Below, one piece after another: positions 39,397-48,208 of a stretch of 64,000 nucleotides of DNA. The notes under the pieces were generated by a model, which worked only from the letters and a program-made list of their open reading frames with translations, had not been told where the DNA came from and did no database searches. Position 1 is the first letter of the stretch. Each line of letters begins with the position of its first letter. Position numbers and translations under genes: made by a program. Source of the stretch: Chrysogorgia sp. JL179-B06 (taxonomy: Eukaryota > Cnidaria > Anthozoa > Scleralcyonacea > Chrysogorgiidae); assembly GCA_035772405.1 (NCBI GenBank), contig JAYKKM010000016.1:1-64000 (forward strand), in the 5' to 3' direction.

Positions 39397-40829
39397 TTTT
39401 AACAACATTCCGCGCTCTTCATACAACGATACTCACCACGATACTCACCACGATACTCACCCTCATGTTTATGGCAATAAGCCCACATTACAGTGATAAT
39501 AGCAAGAAAATGGTCATTAAAAGTTAACAGTATTATTAATTATATTAAAGGAAGGAACTTTGATATTTTTTACGTGAATTTTATTTTAAATGGACTTAAA
39601 CAACACATAATTGACTCACGGTACTCACTCAAACTATAAATATAAACAGAATAGATAAGGTTTCTTTAGCACGTAAACGAGTATCGTGGACAAACTTATT
39701 TTCCAAGCGCATAAGTCGTTTAATCATATTAGTTACATTTTACAAACGTATTAAGTAAGTTATCAAAGATGAGAAAACGGCAAAGCAACTACTCTCTTGT
39801 GGTATATTTTGATTTTGGGACGTGAGTACCGTGGTGAGTATCGTGCGAGTATCGAGAGACGCTTGAGAGATTACGTCATACCCGGAAAAGACACTGCGTG
39901 TAATGTTGATTACTGCTGACTGTTAGTTAAAATAAGCTTTGAAAAACAAGAATTACATGGTTTTAACTCTTTTGTTCGTCTTGTGGTATCTGTCGGTGTA
40001 ACTTGAATACGCGCCATCTCACTTGTATCATTTCCGTGTTAACTCTGTCAATAGACCCACCATTTATATAAGGACAAGAGGAGCGCAATCACTTGTTGCA
40101 AATAAAGCGGTATCTTTCTCCAGAACAATATGTCTCTCTATTCATTACATTTTTAGCAGCAGGAAAATGAACGACATCTCCTTCAAGAACTTGCAAGAGC
40201 TCACACCACGGTATCAGTGACGGTTTCCAGCGGAAATCATTTAATAACACTACTTCTGCCGTCTCTACGCCAAGCCACGCGGTACCCGAACCAGGGTTAA
40301 GAAAACAAGATCGTTTTTAAGGGGGAAAGAAAGGAGGTTTTGCAACAATTAGCGGGACCATATATAAAAATGTTTCGGTATTTTCCTCTACCTCGTGTTA
40401 ACGTTTCATTGTGTGCTTGTTATTATTCTGATTGCAAGATTATGTTCGGACAATCATTTTCAAAAGCGTTGGGACACTCACAAGGTTTTTGACTCATTTT
40501 CTCTTTTTGTGCTCCCCCCGGGCCCCTGATCAATGTTGTACGACATATCTACTGCGAATTTCGTCGAAATGATAACTTGTTTCGCTAGACAACATTGTAA
40601 AGGGAGGGGGAGGGAGAGAAAGTAGACCCATTGTCAAATAGATGATGTAGATCAAGTATATGATAGAAAATCTCAGGTTCCCAACGTCTTTTGAAATTGA
40701 TTGATCATTTTCAAAAGCGCTGGGACACTCACAGGGTTTTTTACTCATTTCCTCTTTTTGTGCTCCCCCCGGGCCCCTGATCCATGTTGTACGACATATC
40801 AACTGCGAATTTCGTCGAAATGATAACTT
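38683..40829. repeat. Segmental duplicon, copy B
   Basis: Matches copy A from its Tc1 remnant through the first one and a half minisatellite units. It ends at about 40829 in the middle of a unit, just before TATGTCAGCATACC. See copy A for the comparison. Confidence 0.88.
40455..40829. repeat. 245-bp minisatellite in copy B, about 1.5 units
   Basis: Units start at 40460 and about 40705. The second is cut off at about 40829. The purine tract in the first unit is AAAGGGAGGGGGAGGGAG. Compare with three units in copy A, which shows array-length change after or during duplication. Confidence 0.85.
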
Positions 40830-40934
40830 TATGTCAGCATACCTAAGAACACTGTTGTACAGTGAAACACTGAAACCGACATGGACAGCCAAGGCTCACA
40901 GCCACTTTCTTTGGCTGTTCGTCCCTATATAAAC

Positions 40935-41450
40935 TAACCTGACTGGTTTTGAGAAGCCTGTGCACAATACCGGAGGGTTACTGAATGTGCACAGGTTAGG
41001 TTTTGAGGCACCAGATACCCCCTTTATTTCAATCCAACCAGACATTGTCGGATTAGAAGAAGCTTTATCATACCATATGGGACATTTCATGGACATAGAG
41101 AAGCTCATCTCTCTACATCATCTTGGCCATCCTAAGTTACACTATGCCACATATCTAATCTGAGCTGTCTGGTTTTGAGGCACCAGAAATCCCCTTACCT
41201 CTATCCAACCAGAAATTGTCTGATTAGAAGAAGCTTTATCATACCATATGGGATATTCATGGGAGGAGCTCATCTCTACATCATCTTGGTCATCCTAACT
41301 AACTTACACTATGCCGACTATCTAACCTGAGTTGTCTGGTTTTGTGGCACCAGATACTTCCCCTTTACCTCTATCCAACCAGACATTGTCTGATTAGAAG
41401 AAGCTTTATCAGACCATATGGGACATTTCATGGCACATCATCCATCTAAC
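40935..41450. repeat. About 170-bp tandem repeat, three units
   Basis: Successive copies of TTTTGAGGCACCAGA (third copy TTTTGTGGCACCAGA) lie near 41001, 41173 and 41340, a period of 167-172 bp. Each is followed by CCAACCAGA(C/A)ATTGTC, TTAGAAGAAGCTTTATCA and ACCATATGGGA. A TATATAA lies just upstream at about 40927. The short reading frame at 40960-41163 is repeat-derived. No family recognised. Confidence 0.8.
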
Positions 41451-41557
41451 TCACAATAACATTATACCGGTATCTCAATGAAGAGGACCCAATCTGTACA
41501 AGCACACTAAAATAGTAACTGAAACTTTGCCAAACTTAAAAATAGGTATGCTTGGTG

Positions 41558-41737
41558 CAGGCGCGGATTTAGAAGTTAGTCGCATAAATTAGATTTAGAA
41601 TTTGCAATTCAAAATACCTGTGAATAACAATCCTATTGGATAGGTTTTTGTTCTGAATTATTCTTAAGAAAAGCATAACCAATAGGGTTGTTCATGAAGT
41701 GTCTAATTTATGCGACTAACTTCTAAATCAGCGCCTG
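41558..41737. mobile_element. Non-autonomous hAT MITE, 180 bp
   Basis: The left end starts CAGGCGCGGATTTAGAAG and the right end is its reverse complement with one mismatch, giving terminal inverted repeats of about 36 bp. The element is flanked by a perfect 8-bp direct repeat GCTTGGTG (41550-41557 and 41738-41745). An 8-bp target duplication and CAG-type termini are the hallmark of hAT transposons. The interior (about 108 bp) has no coding capacity, so it must have been moved by an enzyme made elsewhere. Confidence 0.93.
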
Positions 41738-41745
41738 GCTTGGTG

Positions 41746-42054
41746 TACTTTGACATACATGTACCTACTCCTCCAGTAATGTGTATGTATTAAGGTATTT
41801 GATGTGCCCACTAACTGGTATAAGCAAGTGTACCCTGCAGGTAAACTCCTGATTTTTTGGTCATATCATGTCCATGTTTTGATTGTTGATAACAAAATGA
41901 TAGAACCTTAATTAATTATAATATTATGTGAGGGACATAATTTGCAGACAATTAAGAAGAATTAAGAGATTTATTATTACAACATACTATTATTGTGCAT
42001 AAAATATTTGTTGCAATAATACAAAATTAATTACATTAAAATGTCTAAATCAGT
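41746..42054. other. Spacer, no gene seen
   Basis: AT-rich sequence between the MITE and the hAT transposase remnant. No reading frame or repeat was recognised. Confidence 0.5.
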
Positions 42055-42373
42055 TCAGTTATCCTACTATCAGCTGAAAATGTATCAATAACCCACTCAA
42101 CCAAAGGTTCTATTTCCTGATGAATTGCCATCAGTGCCATTTTATCTGCTACCACGGTGTTCCTTGTATAATCTTTTAACTTACGCACGGCTGAGAAAGA
42201 ACGTTCACACTAACAAGATGTGACAGGTAGAGTTGAAAGAATCAAAGCTAACAGCATTTGGTGTTGAAGCAACACTATTATATTGGGATGCGAACCTTTA
42301 TAATTTACCCAATATGTCTGCCACAATTCCAACTCACCACAGGCTAGAGGGTTTGGAAGATTGTCTTCATAAA
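42055..42373 (-). pseudogene. hAT transposase C-terminal (dimerisation) fragment
   Basis: Read on the minus strand, one frame gives YEDNLPNPLACGELELW, then MLLALILSTLPVTSC, a TAG stop, then CERSFSAVRKLKDYTRNT and later EIEPLVEWVIDTFSAD. The CERSFSA(L/V)(R/K)(R/K)(L/I)K block is the signature of the hAT C-terminal dimerisation domain, as in zinc-finger MYM-type and related host proteins. A single in-frame TAG (about 42209-42211) lies just before CERSFS, and another stop occurs just upstream of the fragment. The rest of the transposase is not found on this strand nearby. It is an inactive remnant about 310 bp from a hAT MITE whose ends need not belong to this family. Confidence 0.85.
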
Positions 42374-42789
42374 AATTAGAGTATTTTTAAATGTCTGCTT
42401 CCAACTAATAATACCGGTATTGCCTATCAAGGATATCATTTAATCATTTTGCTCGGTATAATAGTAATACTCAACCCATACAGTAGATGTCATTAACATC
42501 AGGTCCTGTCAAGAGAATTATCACCTACCAGGGCCAAAGAAACAGAACTGTACAAGCAATTTCCAGATGCTTCAGATCAATAAGACAGATACAACACTAA
42601 AGTCAAATATCCAATGGCCATGCCATCGAATAAGTAAAAAATAGAAATAAACACTACTGTACATATGTTCGAATATTAAATATAATACTATATTATGAAT
42701 TATTCATCTTATACTGATAGCCAGTCAATTTAAATAATTCACGGCTCACAAGTAATGAGAAAGTAGATCGGATAAAATATCCAGTATCC
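42374..42789. other. Spacer, no gene seen
   Basis: No convincing reading frame or repeat. If the exon at 42796-42978 is real, this would be its intron on the minus strand. Confidence 0.4.
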
Positions 42790-42795
42790 ACTCAC

Positions 42796-42978
42796 CTTAG
42801 TCTTAAAGCAAAAAAATGTTTCTTCCCAGCTTTTACTGAGGAATATATGCCAGAAACTCTTGATCCGTGAGAAAAGCACAAGACTGGACTCATCGTTGTC
42901 ATTTTGTAGAGTGTTATCTACAAGTTCCGTGACATCTGATCCGTAGAAGCGATGATCGAAACCGAACTCAGTCTCAAG
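42796..42978 (-). CDS. Candidate 5' exon with splice donor, unrecognised
   Basis: On the minus strand an open frame contains TEFGFDHRFYGSDVTELVDN and FSRIKSFWHIFLSKSWEETF, and reaches a perfect splice-donor consensus AAG/GTGAGT, with the exon ending at 42796. The frame has an upstream stop (TAA in GGCAGTAACTTTTGC) and no ATG of its own. It is therefore either a later coding exon, a non-coding first exon, or chance. Upstream on the same strand is a segment with three CCAAT boxes (43070-43150). The peptide is not recognised. It could be the start of a host gene or part of a hAT-derived locus, since the hAT fragment lies downstream on the same strand. Low confidence. Confidence 0.3.
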
Positions 42979-43067
42979 CAAAAGTTACTGCCATAGTTTG
43001 TTCATCAGTTCAATGCATTGTTGTTCGACGTAGACCTGTACGTCCAAAAATCCAAATGACCTTTCTA

Positions 43068-43160
43068 GCCAATCAAAAGCCAATATTTCAACGGGGTCTT
43101 GACCAAATTCTGACTACCCTCTATTGTCTTTGTCCAATCAGTGCTCGTTATTTCGACGTA
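43068..43160 (-). promoter_or_regulatory. CCAAT-box cluster, possible promoter
   Basis: Read on the minus strand there are three ATTGG/CCAAT boxes within about 75 bp (plus-strand AGCCAATC at 43070-43077, AGCCAATA near 43080-43087 and TCCAATCA near 43134-43141). TTCGACGTAGAC occurs near 43150, a related copy TTCGACGTAGAC at about 43025, and GGCCATTTTGACG near 43164. Clustered CCAAT boxes without a TATA box are typical of broad animal promoters. The candidate exon with a GT donor lies 100-250 bp downstream on the same strand. Confidence 0.35.
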
Positions 43161-43311
43161 GACGGCCATTTTGACGTACTGAAATTATACCAATTTGTAA
43201 AATGGTTTCCCTCTCTATCCCTATGCTATGGTCTCTTTGAAGAAGGCTACATGAAGTACAAATTCTTGCGACCCAGCGTCCTCTGACCAAAGACTGAATC
43301 AGCAATATAAT

Positions 43312-43445
43312 ATCCTTCGAAAACGAAATTTTCGAAAACGAAATTTTCGAAAATTTCAAAAACATATTTCCAAAATTTCAAAGTTCAAGTGTAATTTTCA
43401 AAAATGTCAAATTTGAAATAAAATGGAATTTTGAAAACAATTTAA
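43312..43445. repeat. Low-complexity TTTTCGAAAA-type palindromic sequence
   Basis: Repeats of TCGAAAACGAAATTTTCGAA followed by AAATTTCAAA variants form a short, self-complementary low-complexity block. It has no coding content. Confidence 0.7.
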
Positions 43446-43637
43446 TTCGTGAATAAATTAGTCTGGGATTTTTGTCTCCATCGCTTGACGTGTTTGACGA
43501 ACCCTACATTGTTAAAAGATCAGAGTGCACCAAATGATTTTATAAAGATCTGCTCAGTACATGTAAGTTATACTTACATATATGTCATTTTAAATTATTC
43601 TTTTATTTGAAATGGATAATACTGTAGAATCTCAAAA

Positions 43638-43712
43638 GTACAGTAACAGCCCAGATAGTAACTGGCCCCAATAATAACCAGCCTAGATAGTAACCAGCCC
43701 TTTAAAAGTAAT
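43638..43712. repeat. Short minisatellite, AGATAGTAACYRGCCC type
   Basis: About three degenerate copies of a 25-bp unit containing CCAGATAGTAACTGG, CCAATAATAACCAG and CCTAGATAGTAACCAG. It directly precedes the SINE-like sequence. Confidence 0.65.
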
Positions 43713-43734
43713 ACAATAACATGTGAAAGAGATT

Positions 43735-43856
43735 TTAGGTAAAGATTTTAGGACTCGACGAGACCAGTTACGAAAATGCTACTCGAAGACCTTTCGGCGT
43801 GAATCAAACTCACAACCACGTGATGTTCTTATCAACTGAGCCACAAAGGGCCATTG
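43735..43856 (-). mobile_element. tRNA-derived SINE-like sequence
   Basis: On the minus strand the sequence begins GGCCCTTTGTGGCTCAGTTG and continues to GAGTTTGATTCACG about 30 nt later. TGGCTCAGTTGAT fits an RNA polymerase III A box and GTTTGATTC resembles a B box (GGTTCGATTC). The body that follows (AAAGGTCTTCGAGTAGCATT, then a TAAAATCTTTACC block) recurs in both arms of the inverted repeat at 43884-44243 without the tRNA-like head. This pattern suggests a SINE family with one copy keeping its promoter. The alternative is a decayed tRNA gene; no clean cloverleaf was verified. Confidence 0.55.
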
Positions 43857-43883
43857 CTGAATGCAAGTCATGAGTTCTAGATT

Positions 43884-44243
43884 ATAGTAGATACATGGTA
43901 ATGTCTGTGAATTAATATTTGGTTTATCATATAATATTAATACATAATATTGGCATTTAAACTCAATAACATGAAGAAATTTTATGTAAAGATTTTTACG
44001 ATGTGTCTACAACTTCTGAGACTCAACCGATCGAGACCAGTTGCGAAAAATGCATCTCCAAGACCTTTCCATATCGGAGTTGTATTTTTTGAAATTGGTC
44101 TTGGTTGAATCTAAGAAGTTGTTGACACATCATAAAAACCTTTATATAAAATGTCTTTCACATGTTAATGGTTGTTGAGTGTAAATGCCAATATTACTTG
44201 TAATAAACCAAATATTATTCCACAGGCATTACCATCTACTATA
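43884..44243. repeat. Inverted repeat pair of SINE-body-like sequence
   Basis: The left arm (about 43884-44055) runs from ATAGTAGATACATGGTAATG through AAATATTAATTCACAG-type and AACATGAAGAAATTTTATG to CTCAACCGATCGAGACCAGT. The right arm (about 44088-44243) is its diverged reverse complement, ending CATTACCATCTACTAT. A 30-60-nt spacer lies between. Parts match the SINE-like body at 43735-43800. It could fold into a long imperfect hairpin. It may be two head-to-head SINE copies or a foldback element. Confidence 0.75.
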
Positions 44244-44774
44244 TATACTATCTTCAAAATTAGAAAAAAGGCTCACATTCCATTGATTATTGATCACTTT
44301 TATTTACTTTTGATTGGCATGAGTAAACTTTATTAGTACATTTATGAAATACTGTCTACTATAGGGGTTTCCCTCTGCTGCATAAAATGATTGTGTCTAA
44401 TTGTTTCTCTGCTCCAATTTAACAATAAGAATTTTAGCCAGAAGAATATATTGGTAATGAAATCAGAAAAACAACAGCACCAAGACTCATTGTATCTGGT
44501 GCACTGGCCACCATCAAATCATTGTATTTGGTAGCAGAGGGTGTCATAATTTATAAGCTGAATAATGTTCGCCTAGCAATTTATATGTTACCAATCGTAG
44601 AATGAATTGTATTGTAGAATGAACCAATTGGAGAATGCTCTCGATATATTTACATATTTTAACAACATTTATCTATTATTTTATATTTTATAATATGAAA
44701 CAAGCTATTTGTTTAAATTAAAAACCCTTTTATCATAAACCTTTCTGTGTTTCTGATCCTGCAGCTGTATCTGA
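44244..44774. other. Spacer, no gene seen
   Basis: AT-rich sequence with no recognised frame. It contains CATTGTATCTGGTGCACTGG and a related CATTGTATTTGGTAGCAGAG pair (about 44488-44540), but no clear element. Confidence 0.45.
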
Positions 44775-45066
44775 TTTTAACTCTGGGAGTGGAGTTAAAG
44801 CTGGTGGAGTTAAAATGACTCCATAAAACGGGTGTTTTGAATCTTTTTCTAATGACTCCTTTTTCAGAGTTAAAATAACTCCCAAATAAGAGTTAAATTG
44901 ACTCCAATATCGGAGTTAGAATAACTCCGTTTATCAGAGTTAAATTGAGTTATTTTAACTCCCAAAAGTGAGTTAAAATTAGTGGAGTTAAAATAACTCC
45001 GAAAAACTGGGGCGTTTTTACCTTTTATTAACTCCATTTTTGGAGATAAAATAACTCCTTGAAAAT
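44775..45066. repeat. Array of GGAGTTAAAATAACTCC palindromes
   Basis: About eight degenerate copies of a 17-bp palindrome-like motif, GGAGTTAAAATAACTCC, are spaced by 15-40 bp with linkers such as CAAATAA or GTTTATCA. Many half-sites GAGTTAAA and their complements AACTC alternate, so the whole 290 bp can fold on itself in many registers. No coding content. It directly precedes a unique stretch and then the hexanucleotide microsatellite. Confidence 0.8.
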
Positions 45067-45276
45067 AACAGTGCAGGTAGAGCTATTACCTTAAACGAAC
45101 CAGTGTTTGAGAAAATGTTGGAACTTATAATTCCGATGCTTGTGAAGATTGTTTAGGAAGATGATACCTTAACTAATGACATCAAGTTCTCGTTGTTGGA
45201 AGAAGAAATGGGCCTGGTTTGACCAATCTTTCTGCCAGCGATGTTGACGCAAAACACGCTTTAATATCGGCGTTTT

Positions 45277-46115
45277 CTTATCCTTATCCTTATATTTATA
45301 TTTATCTTTATCGTTATCGTTATCTTAATCCTTATCCTATCCTATCCTTATCCTTATCCTTATCCTTATCTTTATCCTTATCTTTATCCTTATCCTTATC
45401 CTTATCTTTATTTTTATATTTATATTTATCTTTATCTTTATCTTTATCTTTATCTTTATCTTTATCTTTATCTTTATCCTGATCTTTATCCTTATCCTTA
45501 TCCTTATCTTTATTTTTATATTTATCTTTATCTTTATGTTTATCTTTATCCTTATCCTTATCCTTATCCTTGTCCTTGTCCTTATCCTTATCCTTATCCT
45601 TATCCTTATCCTTATCCTTATCCTTATGGCCTTATCCTTATGGCCTTATCCTTATGTACTTATCCTTATGGCCTTATCCTTATGTACTTATCCTTATGGC
45701 CTTATCCTTATATGGCCTTATCCTTATCTTTATATCTTTATCTTTATCTTTATCTTTATCTTTATCTTTATCTTTATCTTTATCTTTATCTTTATCTTTA
45801 TCTTTATCTTTATCCTTATCCTTATCCTTATCCTTATCATTATCCTTATCCTTATCCTTATCATTATGCTTATCCTTATCTTTATATCTTAATTATCTTT
45901 ATCTTTATCTTTATCTTTATCTTTATCTTTATCTTTATCTTTATCTTTATCTTTATCTTTATCTTTATCTTTATCTTTATCTTTATCTTTATCTTTATCT
46001 TTATCTTTATCTTTATCTTTATCTTTATCTTTATCTTTATCTTTATCTTTATCTTTATCTTTATCTTTATCTTTATCTTTATCCATATCCTTATCCTTAT
46101 CCTTATCCTTATCCT
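45277..46115. repeat. Hexanucleotide microsatellite, TTATCC and TTTATC
   Basis: An 840-bp run is built from two related hexamers, TTATCC and TTTATC, in blocks. It has a GGCCTTATCCTTAT variant block (about 45627-45725) and a very pure TTTATC block (about 45898-46082). The long reading frames here (LYLYLY, SLSLSL, IFIFIF and, on the minus strand, KDKDKD) exist only because the hexamer has no stop in several frames. It is not telomeric (TTAGGG). Confidence 0.97.
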
Positions 46116-46254
46116 GGAATCAGAAATTCCTCGGTTGGGGATTTAAAGGTACACGGGGGATAACGACAGGTCCTACTTGTACACGAGCTAGGGTTAGGAA
46201 TTCTTGAAGGTTTAATGACGTAATATGAATAGATAATTAGGGTTAAGGCTCATC

Positions 46255-46707
46255 ATTCAAACATAGACTAGGGTTAATAGTTCTAGATTACCCATCCTTA
46301 CAACAGTGCTCTGTCCAAAATCGTATAATTACCCGAAATTTTTCCTCCCTAAATTACAAGACACAGCGAGCATCTCAAAATTATTTAAAATATTTCCTAT
46401 TTTCACCGTGTGGTTTCCACCTGGAACTCGCTACCATTAGACGTCAAAAGTTCAACCAACTTAGTAACTTTTAAAAAAGTTATCTTGGATTATTACACGA
46501 TGAAACTTGATTCCTATATTCTTCCTGACGAAAGACGTATTGTACTTAACTAATTTTAGACTAAATACTGTAATATCTTACTAATTCAATATTTTATCAT
46601 GTTTTTTAGCCATCAGGGGTTTGATGTCAATTGGGGCTTTGCCATGTTTCTTTCTCCTGTTGTCACTGTAAAGCTGATAACTAATTTAATAAATTCAAAT
46701 TCAAAAA
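46255..46707 (+). mobile_element. 5'-truncated non-LTR retrotransposon with 22-bp target duplication
   Basis: The insertion is bounded by exact copies of a 22-bp repeat beginning ATAATTAGGGTTAAGGCTCA, at 46233-46254 and 46708-46729. Inside, the 3' half carries the tail of a reverse-transcriptase protein followed by a 150-bp 3' UTR ending AATAAATTCAAATTCAAAAA. Long target duplications, 5' truncation and an A-rich 3' end are the mark of target-primed reverse transcription. The element is about 453 bp and lies on the plus strand. The perfect duplication points to a fairly recent insertion. Confidence 0.88.
46392..46553 (+). pseudogene. Non-LTR ORF2 C-terminal fragment
   Basis: The frame reads FHRVVSTWNSLPLDVKSS followed by TFKKVILDYY and ends ILPDERRIVLN and a TAA. 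The pattern (R)VV..WN.LP..V..S.....FK..LD.Y is the conserved C-terminus of CR1/L2/Jockey-type endonuclease-reverse transcriptase proteins. A stop codon lies immediately upstream in this frame (46386-46388), so it is only the tail of the protein. It cannot make an active enzyme. Confidence 0.85.
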
Positions 46708-46729
46708 ATAATTAGGGTTAAGGCTCATC

Positions 46730-47368
46730 CAGGAAGACGAGAAGTCATGACGCACTCTCAAAATTTAAAATGAATATCCAATGAGGCGGCATCCCTTTGT
46801 GATAACCTCCCATATGGCGGCCAAAGGGATGCCAACTAAGGATCTCATTCCATACCCCCATCCCTAGGACATAAACCTTCTGGGATACGCAGAACATATA
46901 AAAGTTAGGGCTTTGTATTTGCTCTTCGCATGCATGTCCATCCTATACGAGGGTTTGTGAAGGATTACTTATAACGGAATACACATTTAATTATTTATAT
47001 ATTTAATTTTCCTTTTCCAAAATGGGAAACTCAAACAATTAACAACAGCATTCATACGAGTTACCAAAATGGCGACCGAAGATACAATAACATGCTTAAT
47101 TGCGGACTTTCAGCAAATCAAAAACTTCTGATTAATCTTAATAACTACAAAAAGATCAAATAATTAAATACAACGCTTTCGTGATTGAAAAATATCAAAG
47201 TATAGAACAACCTCCATCACCTGAAGCTTGCTGTGGCCCTGTACGTTAACCACAAACTATCGCCAGTTATTAAGTTTCATGTTCTTTTTAAAAAGGGGTA
47301 GTGTTTACAAAGAATGCAAATGCAGATTCAGCCTATATAAGGGGTCATTCTACGAATTTCAGATCAAA
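46730..47368. other. Spacer and probable 3' UTR/downstream region of minus-strand gene
   Basis: No gene seen. A perfect 12-bp hairpin, GGCATCCCTTTG (46788-46799) and CAAAGGGATGCC (46822-46833), has a 22-nt loop. The part next to 47369 would be the 3' UTR of the minus-strand exon. I see no certain polyadenylation signal. Confidence 0.5.
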
Positions 47369-48208
47369 CTAGAATAAGATATCAAGTTTCGAGTTTCGCT
47401 TGGGCCGAGAAGTTGTTGTACTACTTTCTATACCGTGGTCCAAGAATGACACCCTCCCTTTATCTCGTCCATGCGTCTGTCTAGATAGAGCTGACGGCTG
47501 TGGCGAAAAAATGTCTGCGACCGCAGGATACTTGCCGGGACTCCGGTCCATTCCACTATTAGCGTTAACAATCTGAGGGACAATCGGTGATAGTGCAGAA
47601 GGATGTGGGATACTTGGCGATATTCGGGGATCTTGAGTAAATTGAATAGGGTGACTTTTATGGAGGTCGTTCGCTTGACTTGAATGTTTCCAAGAGATAA
47701 GTACTGGCAATGGAGGGGGTGTTGGGATACTCGTTGATGCCCGGGAAGGAGCGAGATAGCCGCTCATGGGGTCCTCGACCTCATTTGGATGCTTCCTTGA
47801 GAAATGGTAGTGGTCCGTCAGGCCTTCATCTTCCTCGTGATGTGTGCAAAGGTGAGGTTCATTGAGCCCACGATGACGAGGCTTGTAACCAACCAACTTG
47901 ATCCCATCCGCCTCCTGGCAGACGTAAAAAGCGTTTGACGCATTGGAGACAACGGATGGTGTCGGCGATACGCCTCTATTCGGTTTTCCATCAGGAACAC
48001 TTTGCTGCATAGGTGCCCGGATGACGGTGGGTGGAGAGTGACGTACTATGGGGCATTTTGATTTCGGGGGCCTTGAATCTGTTGCACATTCGGTGGTTGT
48101 GAATGGCTTTGTATGACAGCCTTTGCATTGGAATTTTTCAATGGGTTGAGCTGTCTTGAGCGTGATTTCTGAGTGGACAAGCTCGTAGCCAGTGATATAG
48201 GCGTAAAT
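47369..48208 (-). CDS. 3'-terminal exon of an unrecognised protein-coding gene
   Basis: On the minus strand a splice acceptor (TTTAAATTTACAG) at 48209-48210 is followed by 279 open codons and a TAG at 47369-47371. The first residues are YAYITGYELVHSEITLK. A Cys-containing segment FQCKGCHTKPFTTTECATDS follows, and then a long Ser/Pro/His-rich low-complexity tail with STSIPTPPPLP (a possible SH3/EVH1-type ligand) and a basic end SRPKRNSKLDILF. No membrane segment is visible within this exon. An internal ATG at 48010 is not needed as a start because the frame is open to the acceptor. Codon use is balanced and GC content is higher than the surroundings, which supports real coding. The sequence resembles a cytoplasmic tail of a receptor or channel, but I do not recognise the family. 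Upstream exons are not identified. Confidence 0.7.
   Translation of the reverse strand: MYAYITGYELVHSEITLKTAQPIEKFQCKGCHTKPFTTTECATDSRPPKSKCPIVRHSPPTVIRAPMQQSVPDGKPNRGVSPTPSVVSNASNAFYVCQEADGIKLVGYKPRHRGLNEPHLCTHHEEDEGLTDHYHFSRKHPNEVEDPMSGYLAPSRASTSIPTPPPLPVLISWKHSSQANDLHKSHPIQFTQDPRISPSIPHPSALSPIVPQIVNANSGMDRSPGKYPAVADIFSPQPSALSRQTHGRDKGRVSFLDHGIESSTTTSRPKRNSKLDILF

Noticed and set aside
40960..41163. 67-codon frame in the 170-bp tandem repeat
   Set aside because: Repeat-derived; the same frame is broken in the next units.
43056..43286. 76-codon plus-strand frame
   Set aside because: Overlaps the CCAAT cluster, no recognisable protein, no splice sites that support it.
45219..46163. Frames of 65-197 codons with SLSLSL, YLYLYL, IFIFIF or KDKDKD
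   Set aside because: Direct translation of the TTATCC/TTTATC microsatellite; several frames on both strands are open at once.
46180..46260. Interstitial telomere repeats
   Set aside because: A few isolated TAGGGTTA occurrences only, partly from the 22-bp target duplication. No TTAGGG tandem array.
47818..48000. Second minus-strand frame inside the terminal exon
   Set aside because: Overlapping shadow of the longer frame, which is continuous with a splice acceptor.
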